Below, in pieces: positions 8,606 through 16,063 of a stretch of DNA of 53,911 bases. The stretch comes from Nocardiopsis endophytica (GTDB lineage Bacteria; Actinomycetota; Actinomycetes; Streptosporangiales; Streptosporangiaceae), in contig NZ_JAQFWQ010000043.1 in NCBI RefSeq assembly GCF_027706725.1, positions 1 to 53,911 on the forward strand, read 5' to 3'. The notes below the pieces were generated by a model. That model made no database searches. It saw only the letters and a program-made list of their open reading frames with translations, and was not told the origin of the DNA. The translations under genes and the position numbers were made by a program. Position 1 is the stretch's first letter. Each line of letters starts with the position of its first letter.

Positions 8606-8782
8606 GTCGGCGAGGCGGCGCGACGGGCGGGGGTCGCGCTCTTCGTCGCCCGGGACACTCGCCGGGCCCACTAAGCGAACCACCACAGACCCGTGACCTG
8701 GGTGAACACTCCACGTCAAGGGTGGGAAGGGACGGGATGCGCGCTCCGCGACACCCACCAAGGCCCTGGGGCGACGAACACG

Positions 8783-9004
8783 GCGACACCAGAACGGGAT
8801 TCGGGAACACGATGCCCGGTTCGCGCCCATTTGACTGGCTCGACTCGCCGCCCGTGGCGACCGCACGGCCACCCCACCACCACGGACTCACGCCCAGGGC
8901 CCGAGGTGGGCCGATATCGACTACACGCGGTGACACCGGGCCCGACAAACGGTCCCGGTGTGCTGTTTAGGGCCCTCTGGGGCCGAATCCCGTTCTGGTG
9001 TCGC
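8783..9004. repeat. 222-bp segment bounded by exact 22-bp inverted repeats
   Basis: The 22 bases at 8783-8804 (gcgacaccagaacgggattc plus gg) are the exact reverse complement of 8983-9004. The 178 bp between them hold no recognisable gene. No duplicated flanking bases are visible. Confidence 0.75.
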
Positions 9005-9162
9005 GATGACCGTGCACCCGCACCGCTCGCGAGGCCGGTCCGGGTGTCGAACAGGGCGCTGGAGGGGTCCGGCGCTCTCGGAACCGGGCAAACCGGGCGC
9101 CGGGCCGGTATGGGTGCGACCGGAACCCGCCTTCCGGGCGCCTCGGGCACCCCGGGGTCATC

Positions 9163-9282
9163 CTGGGTCGTAAAACCGACGCCTGATCAGCCCGAAAGCG
9201 TCGATCTCACGACGCAGGATGCGCGCCCCCTCGCCCGCTGCCCGTTATGCCCGGTATGTGTAGCCCGGACGGCCCTCTCCGC
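9163..9282 (+). repeat. Dispersed block of about 118 bp, copy 1, joined to a palindrome
   Basis: It aligns over its length with the reverse complement of 27759-27876. Shared runs include ccggtatg, cacgacgc.ggatgc and gatgatctc at the junction with the palindrome. In both places the block abuts a palindromic repeat in the same relative orientation. Confidence 0.7.
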
Positions 9283-9345
9283 GATGATCTCGGGGAACCC
9301 GGGGTTAAAACGGACACGATAAGCCCGGCTTCCCCGAGATCAACA
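9283..9345. repeat. Dispersed palindromic repeat, copy B
   Basis: The left arm gatgatctcggggaacccgggg (9283-9304) pairs with a right arm ending ttccccgagatcaac at 9344-9345. The centre contains taaaacgg, the shared loop signature of the family. Confidence 0.7.
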
Positions 9346-9372
9346 CCAGTGCGTCCCGCGCCGCTGCCCCGT

Positions 9373-9436
9373 CGTTGATCTCGGGAGAAACGACGCTAAA
9401 ACCGGCCTGGTAGGGGCGTTTTTCCCGAGATCAACG
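9373..9436. repeat. Dispersed palindromic repeat, copy C
   Basis: The left arm cgttgatctcgggagaaacg and the right arm ggggcgtttttcccgagatc plus aacg pair over about 24 bases with few mismatches. The loop holds taaaaccgg. It is less than 30 bp from copy B. Confidence 0.75.
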
Positions 9437-9510
9437 AGGAGCGGCACCGGGGGTGCGGGCGCCACGAACGCGGGCGAGCACCCGCCCACCCGGCCGCGCC
9501 GGCCACCCGA

Positions 9511-9940
9511 ACCGCGAGGGGCCCGCCGCCCGGCAAGCAGGGCCGGGGAACCGCCCCGCTCACTCCGTCGCCGCCATCAACGCCGACCACGCACACGCGC
9601 CGCGCCCGACAGCGCTGCCAGAAGTGTCGCCCACCTTTCCTCGTCGCCGCCGACCACGCCACACCCCGCTGACCTACCGCTCGGCCGGGGCCGTAAGCGG
9701 GGTAACTGGTCAGCCGCCTTCCTGCCCGGACCGCGAGGGGCCTCGCGCCCGGCAGGCAGGGCCGGGGAAACGCCCCGCTCACTCCGTCGCTGCCGAACTC
9801 GCCGACCACGCACACGCGCCGCGCCCGACAGCGCTGCCGGAAGGGCCGCTGACCTGTCCTCGTTGCTGCCCTCTGCCTCACTCTCCGAAGGCCTTCCACC
9901 CGGCCGGGGACCATAAGCGGGGTACCAGGTCTGCCGGTGG
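9511..9940 (+). repeat. Two direct tandem copies of the unit of about 219 bp, inverted relative to 8.2 kb (P1, P2)
   Basis: Copies begin accgcgagg at 9511 and 9730, a 219-bp period. Each contains ggcagggccggggaa or a near variant, cgccccgctcactccgtcgc, cacacgcgccgcgcccgaca and a terminal taagcggggta. The second copy ends about 55 bp before the isochorismatase-like gene, so it may hold that gene's promoter. Confidence 0.85.
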
Positions 9941-9994
9941 GACCACCCCGAAAACCGCTGTTCCGTCGGTCGTCTGTCTCCTTACGCTGGGCCC

Positions 9995-10534
9995 ATGACC
10001 CGAGCGCTTCTCGTCATCGACATGCACGCCTTCCTCGTCGAAGGACTCTGGCGCGGGGACGGTCTCGCGCGGCGGATCGCGGGGATCGTCGACCGCGCCC
10101 ACCGGCAGGGCGTTCCTGTGCTCGTCCCCCACCAGGTCGGACCGCCCGGGGACCTCTTCGACCCGGCGCTGGACGGGCGCGGGGTCAGTCCCCTCGTCGG
10201 CATCCGCGACGAGGACCGGATCATCCCCAAGCGGGCCACCGACTCGTTCTGGGAGACCGGCCTGGACGAGGCCCTGCGCTCCCTGGGCGCCGACACGGTC
10301 GTGGTCACCGGGGCCGCCACCGACTACTGCGTCGACGCCACCGTCCGCTCCGCCGCCACCCACGGCTACGACGTGGACCTGGTCGAGGACGGACACGCCC
10401 CCATGGCGGCCGGCGACCCCGGTGCCGGGCTGTCGCCCGAGCAGATCATCGCCCACCACAATGCCGTCCTCTCCCGGGCGGTCCACCCCGGTGGGACGAC
10501 CCGCCTGGTCAGCGCCGCCGACGCGCTTCGGTGA
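9995..10534 (+). CDS. Isochorismatase-like cysteine hydrolase
   Basis: This 179-residue protein has the family fold in one domain. It starts with the strand LLVIDMHAF, placing the catalytic aspartate at 9, the lysine at 79 (IIPKRATDSF) and the nucleophilic cysteine at 112 (GAATDYCVDATVRSAATHGY). Family members hydrolyse nicotinamide, N-carbamoyl compounds or isochorismate. Substrate residues do not let me choose, and the absence of a clear nicotinamidase metal-site motif (D-x-H-x-x-H) argues against pncA. It stands alone, divergent from atuA across the repeat block and convergent with deoA. The ribosome binding site before ATG 9995 is weak. Confidence 0.85.
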   Translation: MTRALLVIDMHAFLVEGLWRGDGLARRIAGIVDRAHRQGVPVLVPHQVGPPGDLFDPALDGRGVSPLVGIRDEDRIIPKRATDSFWETGLDEALRSLGADTVVVTGAATDYCVDATVRSAATHGYDVDLVEDGHAPMAAGDPGAGLSPEQIIAHHNAVLSRAVHPGGTTRLVSAADALR

Positions 10535-10692
10535 GGCCCACCGGCCTCCGTCGCCGCCGGGCACGGTGGCCGGGCACAGCGGCCTGGCACCACGACCAGG
10601 CACGTCTGCCGTGCACACGCCCGACGGCCGCCGACGCTGCGGGTGGCCCCACCGCCTGGCGGGCCGCCTATGCGAGGGCCCGGGGGCGCGGG

Positions 10693-11982
10693 TCAGCCCG
10701 TCGGGGCCTCTACGCGGTCGATGATCAGGGGCAGCGACTCGGCTCCCGCCGGCTGCAGTTTGGCGGCGCCCGTCAACGCCTCGGCCGCCGCGCGGAAGCG
10801 GGTCGGGTCGTCGGTGTGCAGGGTGAACAGCGGCCGCCCCGCCCGGACCCTCTCCCCCGGCTTCGCGTGCAGCACCACGCCCGCCCCCGGCGACACCGCG
10901 TCCTCCTTGCGCGCCCGCCCCGCCCCCAGCCGCCAGGCCGCGATCCCGACCGCGTGCGCGTCCACGGACGCCAGCACCCCCGACGCCGGCGCCAGGACCT
11001 CCCCCTGCTCCTTCGCCTGCGGCAGCGGCGCGTCCGGGTCTCCCCCCTGCGCGGCGACCATCGCCCGCCACGCGTCCATCGCCGTCCCGTCCGCGAGCGC
11101 GTCGGCCGGGTCCTTGGCCCCGCTCAGCCCCGCCGCCTCCAGCATCTCGCGCCCCAGCTCCACGGTCAGGCGCACCACGTCCTCGGGCCCTCCCCCGGCC
11201 AGCACCTCCAACGCCTCCTCCACCTCCAAGGCGTTGCCGACCGCGCGCCCCAGGGGCGTGTCCATCGCGGTCAGCAGCGCGCGGGTGCGCACCTTGTGGT
11301 CGGTCCCGATGTCGACCATGACCCGGGCCAGCTCGCGCGCGCTCTCCACGTCCTTCATGAAGGCGCCGGAGCCCACCTTCACGTCCAGTACCAGCGCCCC
11401 GGTCCCCTCGGCGAGCTTCTTCGACATGATCGACGCCGCGATCAGGGGGATCGACTCGACGGTGCCGGTGACGTCGCGCAGCGCGTACAGTCTCCGGTCG
11501 GCCGGGGCCAGCCCCGGTCCCGCCGCGCACACGGCGCCGCCGACCTCGCGCAGCTGTCCGCGCAACCGCTCCGGCGACAGGTCCGCACGCCAGCCCGGGA
11601 TGGACTCCAGCTTGTCCAGGGTGCCCCCCGTATGCCCCAGGCCGCGCCCCGACAGCTGGGGGACGGCCGCGCCGCACGCCACCACGGCGGGCGTCAGCGG
11701 CAGCGTGATCTTGTCCCCCACGCCCCCCGTGGAGTGCTTGTCGGTGGTGGGCCGGTCCAGCCCGGCCAGGTCGAGGCGGTCCCCCGAGTCCAGCATGGCC
11801 TCGGTCCAGTGCGCGACCTCGGCCCGGGTCATGCCGCGCCAGACGATCGCCATGCACAGCGCGGCCATCTGCTCATCGCTGATGCCGGAGCCGTCGGCGT
11901 ACCCGGCGATGACCCGGTCGATCTGCTCCCGGGTGAGTTCGGCGCCGTCGCGCTTGGCGGTGATGATGTCGATGGCGTCCAT
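10693..11982 (-). CDS. deoA: Thymidine (pyrimidine-nucleoside) phosphorylase
   Basis: The 429-residue enzyme carries the family signature SGRGLGHTGGTLDKLESIPG, the phosphate-binding KHSTGGVGDKITLPL region near residue 80 and a C-terminal alpha/beta domain with PASGVLASVDAHAVG. It splits thymidine or deoxyuridine with phosphate into the base and 2-deoxyribose-1-phosphate. ATG 11982 has GGAGG 5 nt upstream and gives the normal N-terminus (MDAIDIITAKRDG). It follows cdd by 177 bp on the same strand, next to the BMP-type nucleoside importer, a grouping also known in mycobacteria (cdd-deoA). The product can feed DeoC encoded at 31.8 kb. Confidence 0.95.
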   Translation of the reverse strand: MDAIDIITAKRDGAELTREQIDRVIAGYADGSGISDEQMAALCMAIVWRGMTRAEVAHWTEAMLDSGDRLDLAGLDRPTTDKHSTGGVGDKITLPLTPAVVACGAAVPQLSGRGLGHTGGTLDKLESIPGWRADLSPERLRGQLREVGGAVCAAGPGLAPADRRLYALRDVTGTVESIPLIAASIMSKKLAEGTGALVLDVKVGSGAFMKDVESARELARVMVDIGTDHKVRTRALLTAMDTPLGRAVGNALEVEEALEVLAGGGPEDVVRLTVELGREMLEAAGLSGAKDPADALADGTAMDAWRAMVAAQGGDPDAPLPQAKEQGEVLAPASGVLASVDAHAVGIAAWRLGAGRARKEDAVSPGAGVVLHAKPGERVRAGRPLFTLHTDDPTRFRAAAEALTGAAKLQPAGAESLPLIIDRVEAPTG

Positions 11983-12159
11983 CGATGCCTCCGAGGGTCG
12001 TACGCTGGGCGGCCTCGGCGGGCCGCCCCGGGTGGGGAACGACGAGCGGGGGTCGCAGCCTAAGGAGCGCACGGGGCGGGCCGGAAGGGCCGGACGGACG
12101 GCTCGGCGGGGATTCCCGTACCGTCCGGCGCGCGGGGCCGGTCACCGTGCCGCTACCGG

Positions 12160-12573
12160 TCACCCCTTCAGGTCGTCGGGCCCGAACGCCTGCGGGAGCA
12201 GCGCCTTGAGGGCCATCGGGCCCTCGGCGGTGTCGACCAGCATGTCCGGCCCTCCGTGCTCGTAGAGGACCTGACGACAGCGGCCGCACGGCAGGAGGAG
12301 CCGCCCGTGCCCGTCGACGCACGCCATCGCCCGCAGCCTGCCTCCCCCGGTGGCATACAGGTCGGACACCAGTCCGCACTCCGCGCACAGGGTCAGCCCG
12401 AATGAGGAGTTCTCCACGTTGCAGCCGGACACGATGCGCCCGTTGTCCGTAACACCGGCGGCGCCCACGTGCAGGCCGGAGTAGGGGGCGTAGGCGTGCC
12501 TGGCGGCCGCCTGCGCCTCCGCCCGGAGCGTAGGCCAGTCGGGTGCGCCCGGATCGGCTCCTGTCTCGTCCAT
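12160..12573 (-). CDS. cdd: Cytidine deaminase
   Basis: The 137-residue protein is of the short homotetrameric type. Zinc ligands are C63 in the CAE motif (TLCAECGLVS, E65 the proton shuttle) and C96/C99 in LPCGRCRQVL; GCNVENSSFG at 50-59 binds the nucleoside. It converts cytidine/deoxycytidine to uridine/deoxyuridine, the substrate of the downstream phosphorylase. ATG 12573 is preceded by AAGGAGT. An upstream in-frame ATG exists but lacks a binding site and would add a non-homologous tail. A hairpin at 12659-12695 separates it from the importer operon, so it may be read from its own promoter in the short gap. Confidence 0.95.
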   Translation of the reverse strand: MDETGADPGAPDWPTLRAEAQAAARHAYAPYSGLHVGAAGVTDNGRIVSGCNVENSSFGLTLCAECGLVSDLYATGGGRLRAMACVDGHGRLLLPCGRCRQVLYEHGGPDMLVDTAEGPMALKALLPQAFGPDDLKG

Positions 12574-12658
12574 GCACGGACTCCTTCCCCGCCGCGGGCG
12601 CGGCGCAGCGGCCGTGTCCGGCCATCGTGATCGGGAACTCCGGTCCATGCGCCCATGC

Positions 12659-12695
12659 GGGGCCGGGGCCTTCCCGTGGAGGAGGCCCCGGCCCC
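12659..12695 (-). terminator. Strong hairpin after the importer permease gene
   Basis: ggggccggggcc (12659-12670) pairs perfectly with ggccccggcccc (12684-12695) around a 13-nt loop, starting 2 bp past the permease stop codon. It probably ends or attenuates the importer transcript before cdd-deoA. Confidence 0.65.
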
Positions 12696-12697
12696 GT

Positions 12698-14008
12698 TCA
12701 GCCGCTCCTCCTGCGCCACTGCCTCCCGATGCCCGCCGGCGGCCGCAGCCGCTGCGAGGCCAGCGCCAGCACGAGCAGGGTCGCGATGTACGGGCTGGCG
12801 ATGACGACCTCGCTCGGCACCGTGTCGGTGAACAGGTACCAGGCGCCCAGGCCGGCGCCGAGCGCCGCCGCCACCGCGGCCGTCCGGAGCGGGCGCAGCC
12901 GCCTGCGCCACACCGCCGTCGCCACCGCCCCCAGGACGACCACCAGCAGCACCCCCGCCAGCAGCAGGAGCAGGGCGTGCACCGCGGGCCCCTGGCCGCG
13001 GATCTGCAGCGCGTCGGTGAACCCGAACAGCCCCGCCCCCATGGCCAGCCCGCCCGGGCGCCAGTTGCCGAAGATCATCGCGGCCAGGCCGATGTACCCG
13101 CGCCCGCCGGTCTGCCCCTCCTGGTACACCGAGGAGGCCACCATCGCCAGGAAGACGCCGCCCATCCCGGCCAGCCCGCCGGAGACCGCCAGCGCCGCGT
13201 ACTTGTAGGCGTAGACGTTGACGCCCAGCGACTCGGCGGCGTCCGGGTTCTCTCCGCACGAGCGCAGCCGCAGCCCGAACCGGGTGCGCCACAGGATCGC
13301 GTAGGTCACCGGGAGCAGCAGCAGGGCGATGAGCGTGACCACGGACATCCCGGTGGTCAGCCCGGTGACGATCCCGGCCGCGTCGGCCGCCAGGAAGACG
13401 CCGCTCTCCTGAACCGGCCGCAGCAGGTCGGCGACGAACGGCAGCCCCACCGGGGAGAAGTCGGGCAGCTGCGGCGACTGCCCCGCCCCGCCGCCGGGGG
13501 CCTCCATGAAGTACAGCACCGACAGGTAGCGCATCGCGCCCACGGACAGGATGTTGATGGCCACGCCGGAGACGATGTGGTCGACGCCGAAGGTCACCGT
13601 CGCCACCGCGTGCACCAGCCCCCCGGCGACGCCGCCGAGGATCCCGGCCGCCAGCCCGGCCCACGGGTTGCCGGTGGTCCAGGCAGCGTAGGCGCCGAAC
13701 CAGGTGCCGAAGACCATCATCCCTTCGAGGCCGATGTTGATGATGCCCGCGCGCTCGGCCCAGAGCCCGCCCAGTCCGGCGAGCCCGATGGGCACGGCGA
13801 AGGCCAGCATGGTCTGCACGGTCCCGCTCGCGGTCAGCGCGTCCTGCCCGCTGATCTCGCGGACCGCCGACAGCGCGACGAACGCCGCGAGCACCAGGCT
13901 GAGCACCCGCCACCGCCGCCACACCGCGCCCCAGCGGTCCAGGCGGCCCGCCCGCGCCGTCGGCGGCGCGGACTCCGCCGGCGCCTCCGCGGTCGTGTCC
14001 CGGCTCAT
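12698..14008 (-). CDS. Nucleoside ABC transporter permease 2 (branched-chain/BMP-associated permease family)
   Basis: This 436-residue integral membrane protein has the BPD_transp_2 core: GLGGLWAERAGIINIGLEGM near residue 80 and CGENPDAAESLGVNVYAYKY, the cytoplasmic coupling region that contacts the ATPase, near 250. Roughly ten hydrophobic segments are visible, with an extra C-terminal pair beyond the core. It pairs with the permease encoded upstream to form the channel for nucleosides bound by the BMP lipoprotein. ATG 14008 overlaps the previous stop by 4 bp. It resembles the YufQ/NupQ partner of the NupNOPQ guanosine importer of Bacillus; exact substrate is unproven. Confidence 0.9.
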   Translation of the reverse strand: MSRDTTAEAPAESAPPTARAGRLDRWGAVWRRWRVLSLVLAAFVALSAVREISGQDALTASGTVQTMLAFAVPIGLAGLGGLWAERAGIINIGLEGMMVFGTWFGAYAAWTTGNPWAGLAAGILGGVAGGLVHAVATVTFGVDHIVSGVAINILSVGAMRYLSVLYFMEAPGGGAGQSPQLPDFSPVGLPFVADLLRPVQESGVFLAADAAGIVTGLTTGMSVVTLIALLLLPVTYAILWRTRFGLRLRSCGENPDAAESLGVNVYAYKYAALAVSGGLAGMGGVFLAMVASSVYQEGQTGGRGYIGLAAMIFGNWRPGGLAMGAGLFGFTDALQIRGQGPAVHALLLLLAGVLLVVVLGAVATAVWRRRLRPLRTAAVAAALGAGLGAWYLFTDTVPSEVVIASPYIATLLVLALASQRLRPPAGIGRQWRRRSG

Positions 14009-15582
14009 GCGGCCACCTCCGCCCGGCCCAGCTCCCTGCCGACCTGCTGCTGCTCGTAGCGGCGCCCCCACCGGTGCACCACCTCGTAGACGACGACCAC
14101 GGTGAGCACCACCGTGGCCTGGGTGACCACCGCCATCTCCTTGGGGATGCCGCGGAAGTCCAGCACCAGGGAGGCCTGGTCGAGGAAGCCCCAGAACAGC
14201 GCGGCCAGCGCGATGCCCACCGGGTGGTTGCGGCCCAGCAGCGCGATGGCGATGCCGATGAACCCGAGCCCGGCGGGGAAGTCCAGGGCGTAGTAGTGGG
14301 AGTCGCCGAGGAGCTGCGGCATGCCGACCAGCCCGGCGACCATCCCGGAGATGACCATCGCCAGCAGCACCATCCGCTTGACGTCGACCCCGCTGGCCTG
14401 CGCCGCGGTGGGCGACTGCCCGGTCGCGCGCAGGTCGAAGCCGAAGCGGGTGCGCTCCAGCATCCACCAGTACCCGGCGCCGACGGCGGCGGCGAGCAGC
14501 ACCAGGCCGAACATGTCGACCCGCGAGCCCATGAAGTCCATGGGCACCGAGGGCACCCACCCCGAGGCGGGGATGGGGCTGGTGCCGATGTTGTTGACGC
14601 CGATCTCCACCGCCAGCCGGTCGGTGCTGAGCAGGTAGGCGGTGATGCCGGTGGCGATGGCGTTGAGCATGATCGTGGAGATCACCTCGGAGACGCCCCG
14701 GGCCACCTTGAGGAACCCGGCGAGCCCGGCCCACAGCCCGCCGACCGCCACCGCGGTGGCGATGATGACGGCCTGGTGCAGCACCGGCGGGAGCGCCACC
14801 GCCCCGCCGACGGCTGCCGCGGCCAGCGCCGCCAGCCGGTACTGGCCGTCGACGCCGATGTTGAACAGCCGCATGCGGAAGCCGATGGCCACCGCGACCG
14901 CGGACAGGTAGAGGGTGGAGGCGTTGTTGACGATGTTGACGAGGCTGTCGGGCCGGGTGCCGTGCCCGAGCATCTCGGCGAACGCGAACAGCGGGTCCAC
15001 CCCGGTGGCCACCAGCACGGCCGCGGTGGCCAGGACCGCGAGCACCACGGCGGTCCCGACGGCGGACGCGGCCAGCGCCAGGTCGCGGCTGAGCCCGCGG
15101 TGGACGAGCGGCGCGGCGGCCCCGCCGGCGAGCCCGCCGAGGGCGTAGGAGACCGGTTCGATGAGCCACAGGTCCGCGACGGCCGCCACGGCGAGCCCGA
15201 CGGCGACGCCCAGCACCGGGGACAGGACCAGGACGGCCCCCCGGATGAGCGGCGGCTCGCCGTCGCGCACGGCGGCGGCGAAGGCCGGGGGCAGCGCGCG
15301 CGGGGCGAGCACCGAGGCGAGGTAGGAGGCCGCGACGGCGACCGCCAGCGCCGCCGCGGCGATCAGGGACAGGTCCAGGAGCCAGGTGACCGCGGCCGCC
15401 GCGACGGCGGCCCCGGCGATGCCGGGCCAGACCTGTACGAGGCCGCCCCGCGGCGGCGCCTCGGAGGACGTGGGACGGGGCGCGGTCTCGGGTTCCCGCT
15501 CCGTGGGCCCCAGCGGCCCTTCGGGCCGGTCCGGCCCCTCGGGCGGTCCGCCGCCCGGCGGCCCGTGCTCGGCGCCGCTCAT
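14005..15582 (-). CDS. Nucleoside ABC transporter permease 1
   Basis: This is a 525-residue membrane protein with a proline/glutamate-rich cytoplasmic tail of about 45 residues before the first membrane segment and about eleven predicted segments in all. It has the family motif GMVAGLVGMPQLLGDSHYYALDFPAG split around residue 400 and RATGQSPTAAQASGVDVKRM, the ATPase coupling loop. It is the YufP/NupP-type partner of the following permease, with which it overlaps by ATGA. Unusually for this importer family, 480 bp lie between it and the ATPase gene; that gap contains decayed dispersed repeats. The long N-terminal tail is not essential to the fold, and a downstream start cannot be ruled out. Confidence 0.9.
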   Translation of the reverse strand: MSGAEHGPPGGGPPEGPDRPEGPLGPTEREPETAPRPTSSEAPPRGGLVQVWPGIAGAAVAAAAVTWLLDLSLIAAAALAVAVAASYLASVLAPRALPPAFAAAVRDGEPPLIRGAVLVLSPVLGVAVGLAVAAVADLWLIEPVSYALGGLAGGAAAPLVHRGLSRDLALAASAVGTAVVLAVLATAAVLVATGVDPLFAFAEMLGHGTRPDSLVNIVNNASTLYLSAVAVAIGFRMRLFNIGVDGQYRLAALAAAAVGGAVALPPVLHQAVIIATAVAVGGLWAGLAGFLKVARGVSEVISTIMLNAIATGITAYLLSTDRLAVEIGVNNIGTSPIPASGWVPSVPMDFMGSRVDMFGLVLLAAAVGAGYWWMLERTRFGFDLRATGQSPTAAQASGVDVKRMVLLAMVISGMVAGLVGMPQLLGDSHYYALDFPAGLGFIGIAIALLGRNHPVGIALAALFWGFLDQASLVLDFRGIPKEMAVVTQATVVLTVVVVYEVVHRWGRRYEQQQVGRELGRAEVAA

Positions 15583-16063
15583 CGGCCGCCTCCGCTTCTG
15601 TTTCCGTTCGCGTCGGAGCGGCCGTTCCGGCCGCCTTTGCTGCCCCGGAGGCGACCGACCGGAGAGCCGTTCCAGTCGGCCCCGTTCAGCGCCCGTGCCG
15701 GGCCCTGCGGGTCCACCACGCGGGTCACGTCCGCCATCGGAGCCCTGACCGGCGCCGCGCCCTTCGGCGGTGGGCCGGGGGAGGCCCGCCGGAGGCGGCC
15801 ACGCCCGCCGAGGGCCCCACCACTCCAGCGGACGTCATCGGGCCCACCCCGCCCGGTGCTCGGCGACGGCCGTACCGGGCGGGCGACTGCGCACCGGCGG
15901 CATCGCAACCTCTGCGGTACCGCATCCGTAAGGTGCTGTTCGGGGTTCGGCGGTGTCCCGCCCAGGAGCGGCCCTCCGGTGGACCCAGTGGACACATTGG
16001 TCCGGAGTCCCATTGGTCTCGGGGAACCCGTGCAGCATCGGAGGCCGACGGCGGCCACGCCGG
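15583..16063. other. Intra-operon gap with decayed dispersed repeats (copy I)
   Basis: No gene is recognisable in these 481 bp. Bases 15932-15977 (ggtgctgttcggggttcggc and onward) align well with the inner edge of the mini-element at 2.6 kb read on the minus strand (ggtcctgtccggagttcggc). Bases 16014-16031 (ttggtctcggggaaccc) match the arm of palindrome copy B. A palindrome insertion that has since decayed explains the unusual spacing. Confidence 0.5.
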
